Positions 26,468 to 37,202 of a DNA stretch of 64,000 bases are shown here, piece after piece (within the stretch, counting starts at the first letter, position 1; the number at the start of each line of letters is the position of its first letter). The stretch is from NCBI GenBank assembly GCA_030527825.1, contig JAUNAC010000003.1, positions 1-64,000 on the forward strand, given 5' to 3'. The notes under the pieces were generated by a model. That model was not told the DNA's origin, did not search any database, and was given only the letters and a program-made list of their open reading frames with translations. This stretch comes from Lautropia sp. (GTDB lineage: Bacteria > Pseudomonadota > Gammaproteobacteria > Burkholderiales > Burkholderiaceae_E). A program made the translations under genes and the position numbers.

Positions 26468-26484
26468 TATCAAGGTGCCATAAT
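26456..26484 (+). promoter_or_regulatory. recA promoter
   Basis: TTGTAT (26456-26461) and CATAAT (26479-26484) are spaced 17 bases. The LexA box covers the -35. Transcription would begin about 28 bases before the recA ATG. Confidence 0.75.
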
Positions 26485-26519
26485 TCCTGCTGATTCACAC
26501 TTTCCACAGGACAGTCGTC

Positions 26520-27632
<1,113 letters not shown>

Positions 27633-27662
27633 AAGCCTAGAGCGTCCGCTGTTTGACCAGTC

Positions 27663-28322
27663 ATGACTTTTCAAGACCTTCAGGCTTTGCTGCAGGCGGA
27701 CGATTCCGACATGGCCCAGCGTGCCGCCCTCAAACGTCGGGCCATCACGCTGCTGGCGCGTCGGGAGCACAGCCGCGCCGAGTTGATGCGCAAATTGCAG
27801 ACGCCGCCACGCACCAGAGGACGGCGTGCGCGGCGCGGTTCTGGCCAGGTGACGGACGACCTTTCCCCGGACGATGAGGCGCGGCTGGATGGGGACTTCG
27901 GGGAGCCGGCTCTGCAGGATGCGCCGTCACGCATGCCGGCGCGGGAGCTGATCGAATCTGTGCTGGACGAGCTGGAGTCGCTGAAACTGCTGTCGGACCG
28001 ACGCATGGCTGAGTCGCTCGTGCGTAATAGTGCCGAGCGCTTCGGACGTGCCCGCCTTTCCCAGAATCTGCAGCGCAAGGGACTGGATGAAACCCTGATT
28101 GCCCAGGTATTGCAGCCGCTGGCTGATGATGAAAAAAATCGGGCTGAAGCTCTTTGGCAGCGTCGTTTCGGGCAGCCCCCCGTGAGTCTGAATGAGCGCG
28201 CCCGTCAATACCGCTTCCTGTTGGGGCGGGGGTTTTCGCCAGCCATTGTGTCCGCGGTGGTGCCGCGAACGGTATTCGCTCCCGACGAGGAAGATGAAGC
28301 TGGCCTGGATGATCTGCCCTGA
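27663..28322 (+). CDS. recX: Regulatory protein RecX
   Basis: This 219-residue RecX caps RecA filaments and limits recombinase activity. Helical-repeat motifs are present: ALKRRAITLLARREHSRAEL at the start and RFGRARLSQNLQRKGL in the middle. Residues about 47-94 (from TPPRTRGRR to APSRMPA) are a charged low-complexity insertion splitting the first and second repeats, which explains the length above the usual ~150. It is co-transcribed with recA and thus part of the SOS response. Confidence 0.93.
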   Translation: MTFQDLQALLQADDSDMAQRAALKRRAITLLARREHSRAELMRKLQTPPRTRGRRARRGSGQVTDDLSPDDEARLDGDFGEPALQDAPSRMPARELIESVLDELESLKLLSDRRMAESLVRNSAERFGRARLSQNLQRKGLDETLIAQVLQPLADDEKNRAEALWQRRFGQPPVSLNERARQYRFLLGRGFSPAIVSAVVPRTVFAPDEEDEAGLDDLP

Positions 28323-28507
28323 TGGCTGCCAGGACAGGACGGGGTGGCCCTGCCCGGCGCTGCCGAACTGGCACCGTACGCTCGTTGGATGTCCGGGAAT
28401 ACCCGTAGTCATGGGGGCTCAGGCGACGGCGGCTGGTGTTGACGGAGAGATCACCATAACCGCTGTGATAGCATCGCCGCAGCATATGTGACCCAACCGA
28501 GATCACC

Positions 28508-29674
28508 ATGAAAATCCACGAGTATCAAGGCAAAGAAATCCTGAAGCACTATGGTGTAACGGTGCCCAGGGGTATCCCGTGCTTCAGTGTCGAAGAAGCC
28601 GTCAAGGCAGCCGAGCAGCTTGGAGGGCCTGTCTGGGTCGTCAAGGCGCAGATTCATGCCGGCGGACGGGGCAAGGGGGGCGGCGTCAAGCTCGCCCGGT
28701 CGCTGGACGAGGTCCGCCAGAACGCCACATCCATTCTTGGCATGCAGCTGGTCACTCACCAGACAGGCGCTGAAGGCCAGAAGGTTCGTCGGCTGCTGAT
28801 TGAAGAAGGTGCAGACATCCGCAAGGAACTCTACGTTGGCATCGTCATTGATCGTCAGTCCCAGAAGATTTGTGTCATGGCCTCCAGTGAGGGGGGGATG
28901 GACATTGAGGAGGTAGCGGCCAAAACGCCGGAAAAAATTCACAAAATCTTTTGCGATGTAGCCGATGGTCTGACAGATGCCCAGGCCGATGATCTGGCAA
29001 CCCGCATAGGCATTCCCGCCGCCAGCCTGCCCAAGGCACGGCAGGTGTTACAGGGGCTTTACAAGGCATTTTTTGAAACGGATGCCTCCCTGGCCGAGAT
29101 CAACCCGCTGATCCTGACCGGCTCTGGCGATGTCATCGCGCTGGATGCCAAGCTGAACTTCGATTCAAACGCCCTGTTCCGTCACGCCGAGATTGTCGAA
29201 ATGCGTGACCTGGACGAGGAGGACCCGGCAGAGGTCGAAGCCTCCAAATACGACCTGGCCTACATCCAGCTCGATGGCAACATCGGCTGCCTGGTCAATG
29301 GCGCCGGCCTTGCCATGGCGACCATGGATACCATCAAGCTGTTCGGTGGCGAACCGGCAAACTTCCTGGATGTCGGGGGCGGTGCAACGGCCGAAAAGGT
29401 GACGGAGGCCTTCAAGCTGATGTTGAAAAACAAGGGCATCAAGGCCATTCTGGTCAATATTTTCGGCGGCATCATGCGTTGCGACACCATTGCTGCCGGC
29501 GTCATCGCTGCCAGCAAGGCGGTCAACCTGAGCGTCCCGCTGGTTGTGCGCATGAAAGGAACCAATGAAGATCTGGGCAAGCGCATGCTGGCCGAATCCG
29601 GATTGCCGATCATCTCGGCAGACACAATGGCAGATGCTGCACGCCTGGTGGTCGGTGCAGCGGCCGGTCAATAA
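28508..29674 (+). CDS. sucC: Succinate--CoA ligase (ADP-forming), beta subunit
   Basis: This 388-residue ATP-grasp subunit of the TCA-cycle enzyme makes succinate and ATP from succinyl-CoA. The start [22 protein letters not shown] is typical, as are [11 protein letters not shown] in the ATP-grasp fold and the C-terminal [10 protein letters not shown]. Full length. The alpha subunit gene follows after 31 bases. A separate promoter is expected in the 185-base gap after recX, but none was clear. Confidence 0.97.
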   Translation: MKIHEYQGKEILKHYGVTVPRGIPCFSVEEAVKAAEQLGGPVWVVKAQIHAGGRGKGGGVKLARSLDEVRQNATSILGMQLVTHQTGAEGQKVRRLLIEEGADIRKELYVGIVIDRQSQKICVMASSEGGMDIEEVAAKTPEKIHKIFCDVADGLTDAQADDLATRIGIPAASLPKARQVLQGLYKAFFETDASLAEINPLILTGSGDVIALDAKLNFDSNALFRHAEIVEMRDLDEEDPAEVEASKYDLAYIQLDGNIGCLVNGAGLAMATMDTIKLFGGEPANFLDVGGGATAEKVTEAFKLMLKNKGIKAILVNIFGGIMRCDTIAAGVIAASKAVNLSVPLVVRMKGTNEDLGKRMLAESGLPIISADTMADAARLVVGAAAGQ

Positions 29675-29705
29675 ACAACAGCCCTGAACTTCGAGGACAA
29701 TCGCA

Positions 29706-30587
29706 ATGTCGATTCTGATCAACAAGGACACCAAGGTCATCACCCAGGGCATTACCGGCAAGACCGGCCAGTTCCACACGCGCATGTGCCGGGACTATGC
29801 CAATGGCAAAAACTGCTTTGTGGCAGGCGTCAACCCCAAGCGGGCCGGAGAGGATTTCGAAGGCATTCCCATTTATGCATCCGTCAAGGAAGCCAAGGCC
29901 GAAACCGGAGCAACTGTTTCAGTGATCTATGTGCCGCCCGCCGGTGCTGCCGGGGCGATCTGGGAAGCGGTTGAGGCCGATCTTGACCTGGTCATCTGCA
30001 TCACGGAGGGTATCCCCGTTCGTGACATGCTCGTCGTGCGTGACAAAATGCGCAAGTCCGGGAAGAAGACCCTGCTGCTGGGGCCGAACTGCCCGGGCGT
30101 CATCACCCCCGATGAAATCAAGATTGGCATCATGCCGGGCCACATCCACCGCAAGGGGCGCATCGGCATCGTGTCCCGGTCCGGCACACTGACCTATGAA
30201 GCCGTGGCTCAGGTGACGGACCTCGGTCTTGGACAGTCCACGGCCGTTGGTATCGGTGGCGACCCCATCAACGGCCTCAAACACATCGACGTGCTGCAGA
30301 TGTTCAATGATGACCCGGAGACCGATGCTGTCATCATGATTGGCGAAATCGGTGGCCCGGATGAGGTCAACGCAGCGCGTTGGGCCAAGGACAACATGAA
30401 AAAACCGGTGGTAGGCTTTATTGCTGGGGTGACCGCGCCACCGGGCAAACGTATGGGCCATGCTGGCGCACTGATTTCTGGCGGTGCCGATACGGCAGAT
30501 GCCAAGCTGGAAGTCATGGAAGCGTGCGGCATCCGTACGACCCGTGACCCTTCCGAAATGGGACGTTTGCTGAAGAAAGTTCTCTGA
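29706..30587 (+). CDS. sucD: Succinate--CoA ligase (ADP-forming), alpha subunit
   Basis: This 293-residue CoA-binding subunit carries the phospho-His. Motifs are VITQGITGKTGQFHT at the N-terminus, PNCPGVITP, and GHAGALISGG with the active-site His. Full length and correctly paired with sucC. An ordinary TCA-cycle gene; transcription may continue towards the FHA gene about 100 bases on, since no terminator was seen. Confidence 0.97.
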   Translation: MSILINKDTKVITQGITGKTGQFHTRMCRDYANGKNCFVAGVNPKRAGEDFEGIPIYASVKEAKAETGATVSVIYVPPAGAAGAIWEAVEADLDLVICITEGIPVRDMLVVRDKMRKSGKKTLLLGPNCPGVITPDEIKIGIMPGHIHRKGRIGIVSRSGTLTYEAVAQVTDLGLGQSTAVGIGGDPINGLKHIDVLQMFNDDPETDAVIMIGEIGGPDEVNAARWAKDNMKKPVVGFIAGVTAPPGKRMGHAGALISGGADTADAKLEVMEACGIRTTRDPSEMGRLLKKVL

Positions 30588-30687
30588 GCCTAACCGTCTG
30601 ACCCCTGTTGCCGTCCGTTGGCGCCGGGCTGCTTTCCTTGGCCGGAGATGCTTCGCTACATTGCCGGGCGATGGCAGGGGAAGCACA

Positions 30688-31602
30688 ATGGACGCCAATC
30701 GGCAGGGTGAGGATACACAGCAGGAAGGCAGGGGCTTCGGGCGGCTAGCACTGTCGGCTGCCGGGCAGCCCCTGCGCAACTATCTGCTGACCCAGGCACG
30801 GACGGTCATTGGCCGGCGTGCCGGCAGCACCTTGGTGCTGGATGATCTGACGGTTTCTGGAGAGCATGCTGTCCTGCTCATTAGCCAGAATGAAGCCATC
30901 ATTCAGGATCTTGGCAGCCGAAATGGCACATTGGTCAATGGCGAACCGGTTGCCCGGGCATTTCTGTGCAGCGGTGACACGATTGACATCGGCGTTTACC
31001 GTCTTGTCTATTCCAGCACCCTGGCCGAGGATGCGCCTGGCTCCGTTCCCGCCACGATGGCGGCCGGATTTCGCCCGCCTGGATTTTTGCCGCTGGACGC
31101 TGCCGGTCTGGCGGCCCAGTCGAGCGCTCCGGCTGGCCCGGCAACGAACGGGGGAGAGCAGCCCCCTGCGGATGGCGAACAGTCATCCGGTACCTTCATT
31201 GAGGGCTTCGGGCGGGCACCCCATCTCACGTCGGACGCATGGCGCATACAGGCCATGTTGCCTCCTTCGACGGTGCCGCCCATGCCGCGTACCCGACCTT
31301 CGCTGGATGCGCCGGCTGATTTTCAGGGAGTCTCCCTGCGTTTCCTGGGTGGACATGATGCCGGGCGCCAGCTCGTGGTGGATCGTCCCATCGTCAGTAT
31401 CCGCAATGGGTGTGGCCAGGTGGCCGTCGTGTCCAATCGGGGCGGGCGTTTCTTTCTTACCCACGTCGAAGGCAACATCTATCCGATGGTCAACGGCGAG
31501 TCGATTGGTCTGGGGGCACACCCGTTGCGCCATCACGACCTGATCGAGCTGAGTGGCACCATCATCCAGTTTTGTCAGATGCGGCCGACCCCGCTGCCAT
31601 GA
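30688..31602 (+). CDS. Protein with two FHA-type domains
   Basis: This protein of about 304 residues has no membrane segment. Near residues 35-105 is a canonical forkhead-associated domain (TVIGRRAGSTLVLDD, SGEHAVLL, LGSRNGTLVNGE), which binds phosphothreonine peptides. After a Pro/Ala/Ser-rich linker, a second, degenerate FHA-like fold occupies the C-terminus (GRQLVVDRPIVSIRNG to MVNGESIGLG). The start at 30688 has AGGGGAAG upstream. Its stop overlaps the start of the cyclase gene (ATGA), so the two are translationally coupled, and it may tether or gate the cyclase in response to Ser/Thr phosphorylation; that is inference. No Ser/Thr kinase is in the window. Confidence 0.88.
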   Translation: MDANRQGEDTQQEGRGFGRLALSAAGQPLRNYLLTQARTVIGRRAGSTLVLDDLTVSGEHAVLLISQNEAIIQDLGSRNGTLVNGEPVARAFLCSGDTIDIGVYRLVYSSTLAEDAPGSVPATMAAGFRPPGFLPLDAAGLAAQSSAPAGPATNGGEQPPADGEQSSGTFIEGFGRAPHLTSDAWRIQAMLPPSTVPPMPRTRPSLDAPADFQGVSLRFLGGHDAGRQLVVDRPIVSIRNGCGQVAVVSNRGGRFFLTHVEGNIYPMVNGESIGLGAHPLRHHDLIELSGTIIQFCQMRPTPLP

Positions 31603-33533
31603 GTCGTCGACCGCAAACTGCCCAGGCGCTTCTGCGTTCGTTCCGCCTGTGGGCAACCATAGGCGGTATGGCTATTACGGTGCTGGCCATTCTGGTTTTG
31701 CTGGGTCATGTATCCATGTCGGCGGTTCAGACCCTGGATCGTCTCAATCAGGATCATCGTCTGATCTGGCGGCCCCCAGAATTTGAGCCACGGGTGCTGA
31801 TCGTTGATATCGATGAAAAGAGTCTGGCAGAACAGGGACGCTGGACCTGGCCGAGACGCACCCTGGCACGCCTGGTCGAGCGCATTGTCAAGGAGGGGCA
31901 AGCGAGGGTTCTCGGGTTCGATATCGTCTTTGCTGAACCTGAGCCAGGTGATGATCTGACGCTGGTTGATGCCATTCGGGGGCAGCCCGTCGTGCTGGGT
32001 TACTATTTTTCTCGCCACGCAGGCGCCCACCGCATTGGACAACTACCCTCATCAGTGTTCGGGGACAGCGTGTTCAATGGCCGGTTGTTGCCCCAGTGGG
32101 ATGGCTTCGGGGCCAACCAGGCGAGACTGGGCGATGCTGCCCGCAGCAGCGGTTTCTATAATGCCCGTCTGGATGATGACGGCGTGGTGCGCGCCATCCC
32201 GGTTCTGACCCGGTTCAACGGGCAGATCTATGAGTCGTTGGCACTGGCCATGTTGCGCGTCTATGAAAACAATCCGCCCATCAGCCTGCACGGCCAGGTG
32301 CTGTCCCTGACCGGCCAGACACACCTGATGCTGGCGGACGACCTGAGTGCCCGTATCCCCTTTGCCGGCAAGGCTGGGCCGGATGCTGGTCGTTTCGAAT
32401 ATATTTCTGCCACGGATGTCATTGAAGGACGAGTGGATCCTGCCCGTTTCCGGGATCGCATTGTCCTGGTTGGTGCCTCTGCGCCCGGTATTGGCGATCG
32501 TCACACCACACCGGTCAGTATCAATACGCCCGGTGTCGAAGTTCAGGCCACGCTCATTGCCGGTGCCCTCAATGGTCATATGCCCTATGTGCCCTGGCAT
32601 GCGCCGATGACGGCTTCCTTAATGACGCTACTGGTGGCCGGTTTGGCTGGTCTGCTCATGCCCCGGATGGGAGCCGCAGGTATCGTGTTGCTGGCCGCTG
32701 GGCTTATTCTGGTACTGCAATCGGCCAATGCCGTGATGTTCGGCGTGCTGGACTGGGTGACGCCTGTGGCAGCGCCGATGATTGCCGTCGTGCTGACGGC
32801 CATTCTGAATCTGGCTATTGGACATTTCAGTGAGGGCAAGGAGCGTCAGGCGGTGGTCGCGCTGTTCGGACAATATGTATCTCCCAAACTGGTGCAGCGC
32901 ATGGCCCGTGAGCCGGCCGCGTACCCCATTGAGAGCCAGAACAAGCGTCTGACGATCCTGTTTGCGGACATTCGTGGCTTTACCCGGATCGCGGAGTCCA
33001 TGGAGCCGCACGTGTTGCGTGAGTATCTCAATACTTTTTTGACCCGCATGACGGAAGTCATCCATCATCATCAGGGCACGGTTGACAAATACATGGGTGA
33101 TGCGGTCATGGCCTTCTGGGGAGCGCCGGTTGACGACCTGGAGCAGGAGGATCATGCGGTGGTAGCTGCTATTGCCATGCAGGACGCCGCTGATGAGCTC
33201 AGCCGGGACTTCGAGCGCCGAGGCTGGCCTCCGTTAGCCATCGGCATCGGTATCAACTCAGGTACAGCGCGGGTTGGTGACATGGGATCGCAGATACGGC
33301 GCGCTTATACCGCCATTGGCGATGCTGTCAACCTGGCCGCTCGCCTGGAGACGCTGACCAAACGCTTTGGCTTGCCGGTTCTGCTAGGAGAAATGACGGC
33401 CCGTCAGGTCATTCAGGTGGAGCTGGTATCGTTGGGTGAAGCAGACGTTCCGGGCAGAAGCGAACGGGTTCGTGTATTTTGTCCGAGACGCTATGTCAAT
33501 AGGCGCTCGCAGGAGGGCATGTCGGTGCTCTAA
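31599..33533 (+). CDS. CHASE2-domain class III adenylate/guanylate cyclase
   Basis: This inner-membrane cyclase of about 644 residues has an N-terminal transmembrane helix (about 20-42), a long extracytoplasmic CHASE2 sensor (LIVDIDEKSLAEQGRWTWPR, GFDIVFAEPE, FRDRIVLVGASAPG), several clustered membrane helices at about 335-410, and a C-terminal catalytic domain. The catalytic part has both metal Asp (FADIRGFTR and YMGDAVMAFWG) and the Lys of DKYMGD and Asp of AIGDAVN expected for ATP, which favours cAMP as product. It overlaps the FHA gene upstream and the phosphodiesterase downstream. The ligand of the sensor is unknown. Confidence 0.93.
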   Translation: MSRRPQTAQALLRSFRLWATIGGMAITVLAILVLLGHVSMSAVQTLDRLNQDHRLIWRPPEFEPRVLIVDIDEKSLAEQGRWTWPRRTLARLVERIVKEGQARVLGFDIVFAEPEPGDDLTLVDAIRGQPVVLGYYFSRHAGAHRIGQLPSSVFGDSVFNGRLLPQWDGFGANQARLGDAARSSGFYNARLDDDGVVRAIPVLTRFNGQIYESLALAMLRVYENNPPISLHGQVLSLTGQTHLMLADDLSARIPFAGKAGPDAGRFEYISATDVIEGRVDPARFRDRIVLVGASAPGIGDRHTTPVSINTPGVEVQATLIAGALNGHMPYVPWHAPMTASLMTLLVAGLAGLLMPRMGAAGIVLLAAGLILVLQSANAVMFGVLDWVTPVAAPMIAVVLTAILNLAIGHFSEGKERQAVVALFGQYVSPKLVQRMAREPAAYPIESQNKRLTILFADIRGFTRIAESMEPHVLREYLNTFLTRMTEVIHHHQGTVDKYMGDAVMAFWGAPVDDLEQEDHAVVAAIAMQDAADELSRDFERRGWPPLAIGIGINSGTARVGDMGSQIRRAYTAIGDAVNLAARLETLTKRFGLPVLLGEMTARQVIQVELVSLGEADVPGRSERVRVFCPRRYVNRRSQEGMSVL

Positions 33534-34339
33534 TGCAGGATATGCGCTTCCATATCCTCGGCTGCAGCGGTGGACTCGGTGGCTCGCCGGGCAAGGCGGG
33601 CCGGGAAGGGAAACCGTTTCGCACATCATCCTTTCTCGTTGACGACGATATCCTTATCGATGCCGGTACTGGTGTCGAGGACCTGTCGGTGGATGCGCTG
33701 CGGCGCATTGACCACGTCTTTCTCAGCCATTCTCATCTGGATCACATCTGCGCCTTGCCGCTGATGCTTGATACCGTGGGAAGCAGCCGGCAGAAGCCGG
33801 TGGTCGTACATGCACTGTCTGAAACCATTCGGGCACTGAAAGAACATATCTTCAATTGGGTCATCTGGCCTGACTTCACTGAAATACCGCATTTCGAACG
33901 CCCCTGGATGGTCTTTCGTCCGTTCCAGGTTGGACAGAACATTACCATCGGTGACCGTACCATTCGCCCCATCAGCGCAAACCACACCGTTCCGGCCGTT
34001 GGTTTCCATATACGGACTGATGCCGGTAGCCTGGTTTATTCGGGTGACACCCTGCCCAACGACGAATTCTGGCGTACCGTCAACGGCATTACCGATCTGC
34101 GGCACCTGATTCTGGAAACGGCCTTTTCCAACCGTGAAAGGGATCTTGCGGTGACTGCCAAGCATCTCTACCCGGTTCAGCTCTCCGCCGAGCTGGATCA
34201 CCTGTGCGTCGACACCGAAATACACATCACGCATCTGAAACCGTCCGATCGGGCGCTGATTGTCCAGGAGATCCAGGCATGGGCCGGCCGGTTCCAGCCC
34301 CATATTCTGCAGACTGGCGACGTGCTGGTCATCGACTGA
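33533..34339 (+). CDS. Metallo-beta-lactamase-fold protein, probable class II cyclic-nucleotide phosphodiesterase
   Basis: This 268-residue MBL-fold hydrolase has the HSHLDH metal motif at about residue 66, preceded by ILIDAGTG and followed by ISANHTVPAVGF, YSGDTLPND, LILETAFSN and ITHLKPSD. The HxHLDH context resembles class II cAMP phosphodiesterases. It starts within the cyclase stop (TAATG), so the two are produced together. Hydrolysis of the cyclic nucleotide made by its neighbour is the natural hypothesis; other MBL substrates cannot be excluded from sequence alone. Confidence 0.85.
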   Translation: MQDMRFHILGCSGGLGGSPGKAGREGKPFRTSSFLVDDDILIDAGTGVEDLSVDALRRIDHVFLSHSHLDHICALPLMLDTVGSSRQKPVVVHALSETIRALKEHIFNWVIWPDFTEIPHFERPWMVFRPFQVGQNITIGDRTIRPISANHTVPAVGFHIRTDAGSLVYSGDTLPNDEFWRTVNGITDLRHLILETAFSNRERDLAVTAKHLYPVQLSAELDHLCVDTEIHITHLKPSDRALIVQEIQAWAGRFQPHILQTGDVLVID

Positions 34340-34536
34340 TGGGGGCACGCCACCCCGGAATGCTGTTGCGTAATTGCGCCATCTGGCGAAGGGTAGCAGA
34401 CCATATCGGCCGCTGGTCTTTTGGCAGTGTCCCGCTCGTTCGTATCTGGGTAAGTTGTGCAGACCGTATGCATCCGTGATGTGGTCTACGGGCGCATACG
34501 CTTCATTTATGTTCCGGACAGAGAGACCGGCCGCCA

Positions 34537-35451
34537 ATGACCCAGTCCAATAATTTGCATACAGATCCTGCCGGTGGTGCCGTTCTGCCGGCCCACCAGG
34601 CTCACAACGATGCGGCATCGGCTGCCGCATTGCCCATGGGAGGCGCGGCGGAAGTGCGCGCACCGGCGTTGTCCTGGCGTGAAGGCTGGCGGGCATCCGC
34701 CCTGAAAGCCCGTTCCGGTGCTGCCGGCTGTCATCTGGCGATCTCGCTGAGCATCGCCGCACTGGTGCTCCTGCTTGTCTACCGTGTCTGGTATGCCGGG
34801 CCGCTGGCGGCCGTTGCGGGGGTGGGCAGCATTCTGGTGCTGCTGCTGACGGTTGATGTCAGCCTGGGGCCGATCATGACATTTCTGGTCTTTGACCGGC
34901 GCAAGAAGAGCCTGCGCATGGATCTGGCCATCATCGGTGCGGTGCAGATCCTGGCGCTGGCTTACGGCCTGCATACGGTCGAGGCAGGGCGCCTGCACTA
35001 TCTGGTCTTTGTCAAGGACCGGTTCGAGGCCGTGTCACGGGCCGATCTGCGTCCGGAAGACCTGCAGGCGGCCGCCAGCAATCCGCAGGCGGCCCGCAAT
35101 TGGTTCGGCCCGGCCTGGGTGGCCGTCAAGCCCCCGAGTGACAGCAAGCATCGGGAGGATGTGCTGCTGGAATCAGTGCTGGGAGGGCGTGATCTGCAGC
35201 ACTTTCCGCAATGGTACGAGCCGCTGGCCAACCAAGAGCCGGCTATTCGGGAGCATGCCCTGGCCATCGCTGATCTGCGCAGGCTGAATCCAGGGCATGA
35301 AGAGGTGCTGGATGCTGCCCTGCGCAAAGCGGGCCTGAGCGATCAGGCCGCCGGTTATTTGCCGCTGAAGGGTGTGGCGTCAGATGCCAGCGTGCTGGTT
35401 GATCGCCACAGTGGCCGGGTACTGGATATCCTGCCGCTTCAACCCTGGTAG
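34537..35451 (+). CDS. TfpX/TfpZ-type type IV pilin accessory protein
   Basis: This 304-residue inner-membrane protein has two hydrophobic segments near residues 65-130 and the family-typical VDVSLGPIMTFLVFDRRKKS, IIGAVQILALAYGLHTVEA and YLVFVKDRFE. Such proteins are usually encoded next to a major pilin and assist its assembly or stability. No pilin gene is next to it here. It lies about 200 bases after the phosphodiesterase, and its 3' end overlaps thiE tail-to-tail by 13 bases. The N-terminal ~45 residues are Ala-rich and poorly conserved. Confidence 0.88.
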   Translation: MTQSNNLHTDPAGGAVLPAHQAHNDAASAAALPMGGAAEVRAPALSWREGWRASALKARSGAAGCHLAISLSIAALVLLLVYRVWYAGPLAAVAGVGSILVLLLTVDVSLGPIMTFLVFDRRKKSLRMDLAIIGAVQILALAYGLHTVEAGRLHYLVFVKDRFEAVSRADLRPEDLQAAASNPQAARNWFGPAWVAVKPPSDSKHREDVLLESVLGGRDLQHFPQWYEPLANQEPAIREHALAIADLRRLNPGHEEVLDAALRKAGLSDQAAGYLPLKGVASDASVLVDRHSGRVLDILPLQPW

Positions 35452-36110
35452 GCAGCCAGCAGCTGCCGGGCTGCAACCCCCACATCGGGCTGTCCGAATA
35501 GCGCGCCAATTACGGCGGCGGCATCGGCGCCACTGGCGCGTACCTGGCCGATATTGCTGGCGTTGATGCCACCGATCCCCACGAGTGGGCGGGCCAGGGC
35601 ACGGACTGACTTTTGTCCGAACAATGACAGCGGTGCAGATCTGGCCAAGGGCTTGGTACCCGAGGAGAACAGAGCGCCAAAGGCGAGGTAGTCGGCCAGC
35701 GGTGCCAGCGTCCGGGCGCGTTCAATGCTGTCGTAGCAGGAGACGCCGATCAGCGCATCTGGCCCCAGAACCTGGCGGGCCTGCGCAATATCACCATCGT
35801 CCTCGCCCAGATGGACCGCGGCAATGTCCAATTCCGCGGCCAGCTGCCAGTCGTCATTGACGATGAGCAGCGTCTGGTATTCCGTGCAGAGTGACTTGAG
35901 CGCCTGAAGCTGGGCGCGCTTCAGGCAGGGACTGGCATGTTTCTGGCGGTATTGCAGCAGGCGGATACCGGCAGCCAGTGCCGCCTGTACGGCTGTCAGC
36001 AAGCGCGGTGTGCTGTTTTCGTCAGGCGTGATGGCGTAGACCCCCTGGATCAGGGTCCGGGCGGCGTGTTGCCTGTCCGGCGCAGGGTCGGGAGGAATAT
36101 GAGTCTGCAT
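35439..36110 (-). CDS. thiE: Thiamine-phosphate synthase
   Basis: This 223-residue TIM-barrel enzyme couples the thiazole and pyrimidine halves of thiamine. Motifs are LLQYRQKHAS, LLIVNDDWQLAAELD, AVHLGEDDGD, IGVSCYDSIERA and the phosphate-binding VGIGGINASNIGQV. The start at MQTHIPPDPAP fits; the frame continues upstream without conserved content. It is isolated from other thi genes and sits between pilus-related genes on the opposite strand. No TPP riboswitch was seen upstream. Confidence 0.93.
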   Translation of the reverse strand: MQTHIPPDPAPDRQHAARTLIQGVYAITPDENSTPRLLTAVQAALAAGIRLLQYRQKHASPCLKRAQLQALKSLCTEYQTLLIVNDDWQLAAELDIAAVHLGEDDGDIAQARQVLGPDALIGVSCYDSIERARTLAPLADYLAFGALFSSGTKPLARSAPLSLFGQKSVRALARPLVGIGGINASNIGQVRASGADAAAVIGALFGQPDVGVAARQLLAAYQG

Positions 36111-36375
36111 GGCCAAGAGCGATTCTTGAAAGAGGGACGGCCGATCATAGCCCGGAAAGCCACGCGAAGGGGGCCGGCGCGAACAGATGCCACGGCCGGG
36201 CACCATTGATCCGGCATAGTCGCAGGCTCGTCGGAGAGCCTGGGCGCAGGCGGCAATCTTTCCTTTTAATAGCAGCAACTGACCGAAGCGAGCCTGTCAA
36301 TACTCCGGAACAACCGGTTTTCTGTGGGCAGACAGCGTTTTGACAATCGGGATCAACTGGACTTGAGGGCAGGAA

Positions 36376-36801
36376 ATGAATGGCAGCATAAGTATTGCCG
36401 GACTGACCGTCATGGTGATCGATGACAGCAACACCATCCGACGTAGTGCGGAAATCTTTCTGAAACAGGCAGGCTGTACTGTCGTTCTGGCCGAAAATGG
36501 TTTTGATGCCCTGGCCAAACTCTCTGATCATGGACCGGATATCGTGTTCTGTGATGTTCTTATGCCGCGGCTGGACGGCTATCAAACCTGCGCGTTGATC
36601 AAGAAGAGCCCGCGCTTCAGGCAGACACCGGTCATCATGCTGTCCAGCAAGGATGGTCTGTTTGATCGGGCGCGCGGACGCCTCGTCGGATCGGAGGAGT
36701 ATCTGACCAAGCCATTCACGAAAGACAGTCTGCTCAAGTGCGTGCAGGCACATAGCCGCCGTGTCGATCAGGAGCCGGCCACAGCCGGTATGGCACACTG
36801 A
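36376..36801 (+). CDS. pilG: Twitching motility response regulator PilG
   Basis: This 141-residue single-domain CheY-like receiver has the acidic pair in VMVIDDSNTIRR, the phospho-Asp in VFCDVLMPRLDG and the Lys in YLTKPFTK. In the Pil-Chp system it receives phosphate from ChpA and promotes pilus extension and cAMP production. It is the first gene of the pilGHIJ-chpA run, 16 bases before pilH. Confidence 0.95.
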   Translation: MNGSISIAGLTVMVIDDSNTIRRSAEIFLKQAGCTVVLAENGFDALAKLSDHGPDIVFCDVLMPRLDGYQTCALIKKSPRFRQTPVIMLSSKDGLFDRARGRLVGSEEYLTKPFTKDSLLKCVQAHSRRVDQEPATAGMAH

Positions 36802-36817
36802 TTGGCGGAGAAAAAGC

Positions 36818-37201
36818 ATGAACGATCGCGTAGTACGCAAAATTCTCATCGTTGATGATTCGCCCACAGAGCGTTTCTTCATGGCATCCCTGCTGGTCAA
36901 GGAAGGCTATGAAGTCATCACTGCAGAAAACGGTGACGAAGCTCTTGAAAAAGTTCAGTCCGAGCGACCATCTATTGTGATCATGGATGTGGTCATGCCC
37001 GGCAAGAGTGGTTTTCAGGCGACCCGCGCTATTGCCCGTGATCCCGCGATGAAAGATGTTCATGTGATCCTTTGCACGAGCAAGAACGCCGAGAGTGACC
37101 GCATCTGGGGTCTGCGACAGGGTGCACGCGACTATCTGGTCAAGCCGGTTGAGCCCGAATTACTGTTGTCCAAAATTTCCAGTCTGACGGTGGAGCAGTG
37201 A
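36818..37201 (+). CDS. pilH: Twitching motility response regulator PilH
   Basis: This 127-residue CheY-like receiver has ILIVDDSPTERFFM, phospho-Asp in VIMDVVMPGKSGFQ and YLVKPVEPELL. It is the second regulator of the Chp pathway, thought to dampen PilG output. The start at MNDRVVRK has GGCGGAG upstream. pilI starts one base after its stop. Confidence 0.95.
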   Translation: MNDRVVRKILIVDDSPTERFFMASLLVKEGYEVITAENGDEALEKVQSERPSIVIMDVVMPGKSGFQATRAIARDPAMKDVHVILCTSKNAESDRIWGLRQGARDYLVKPVEPELLLSKISSLTVEQ

Positions 37202-37202
37202 C

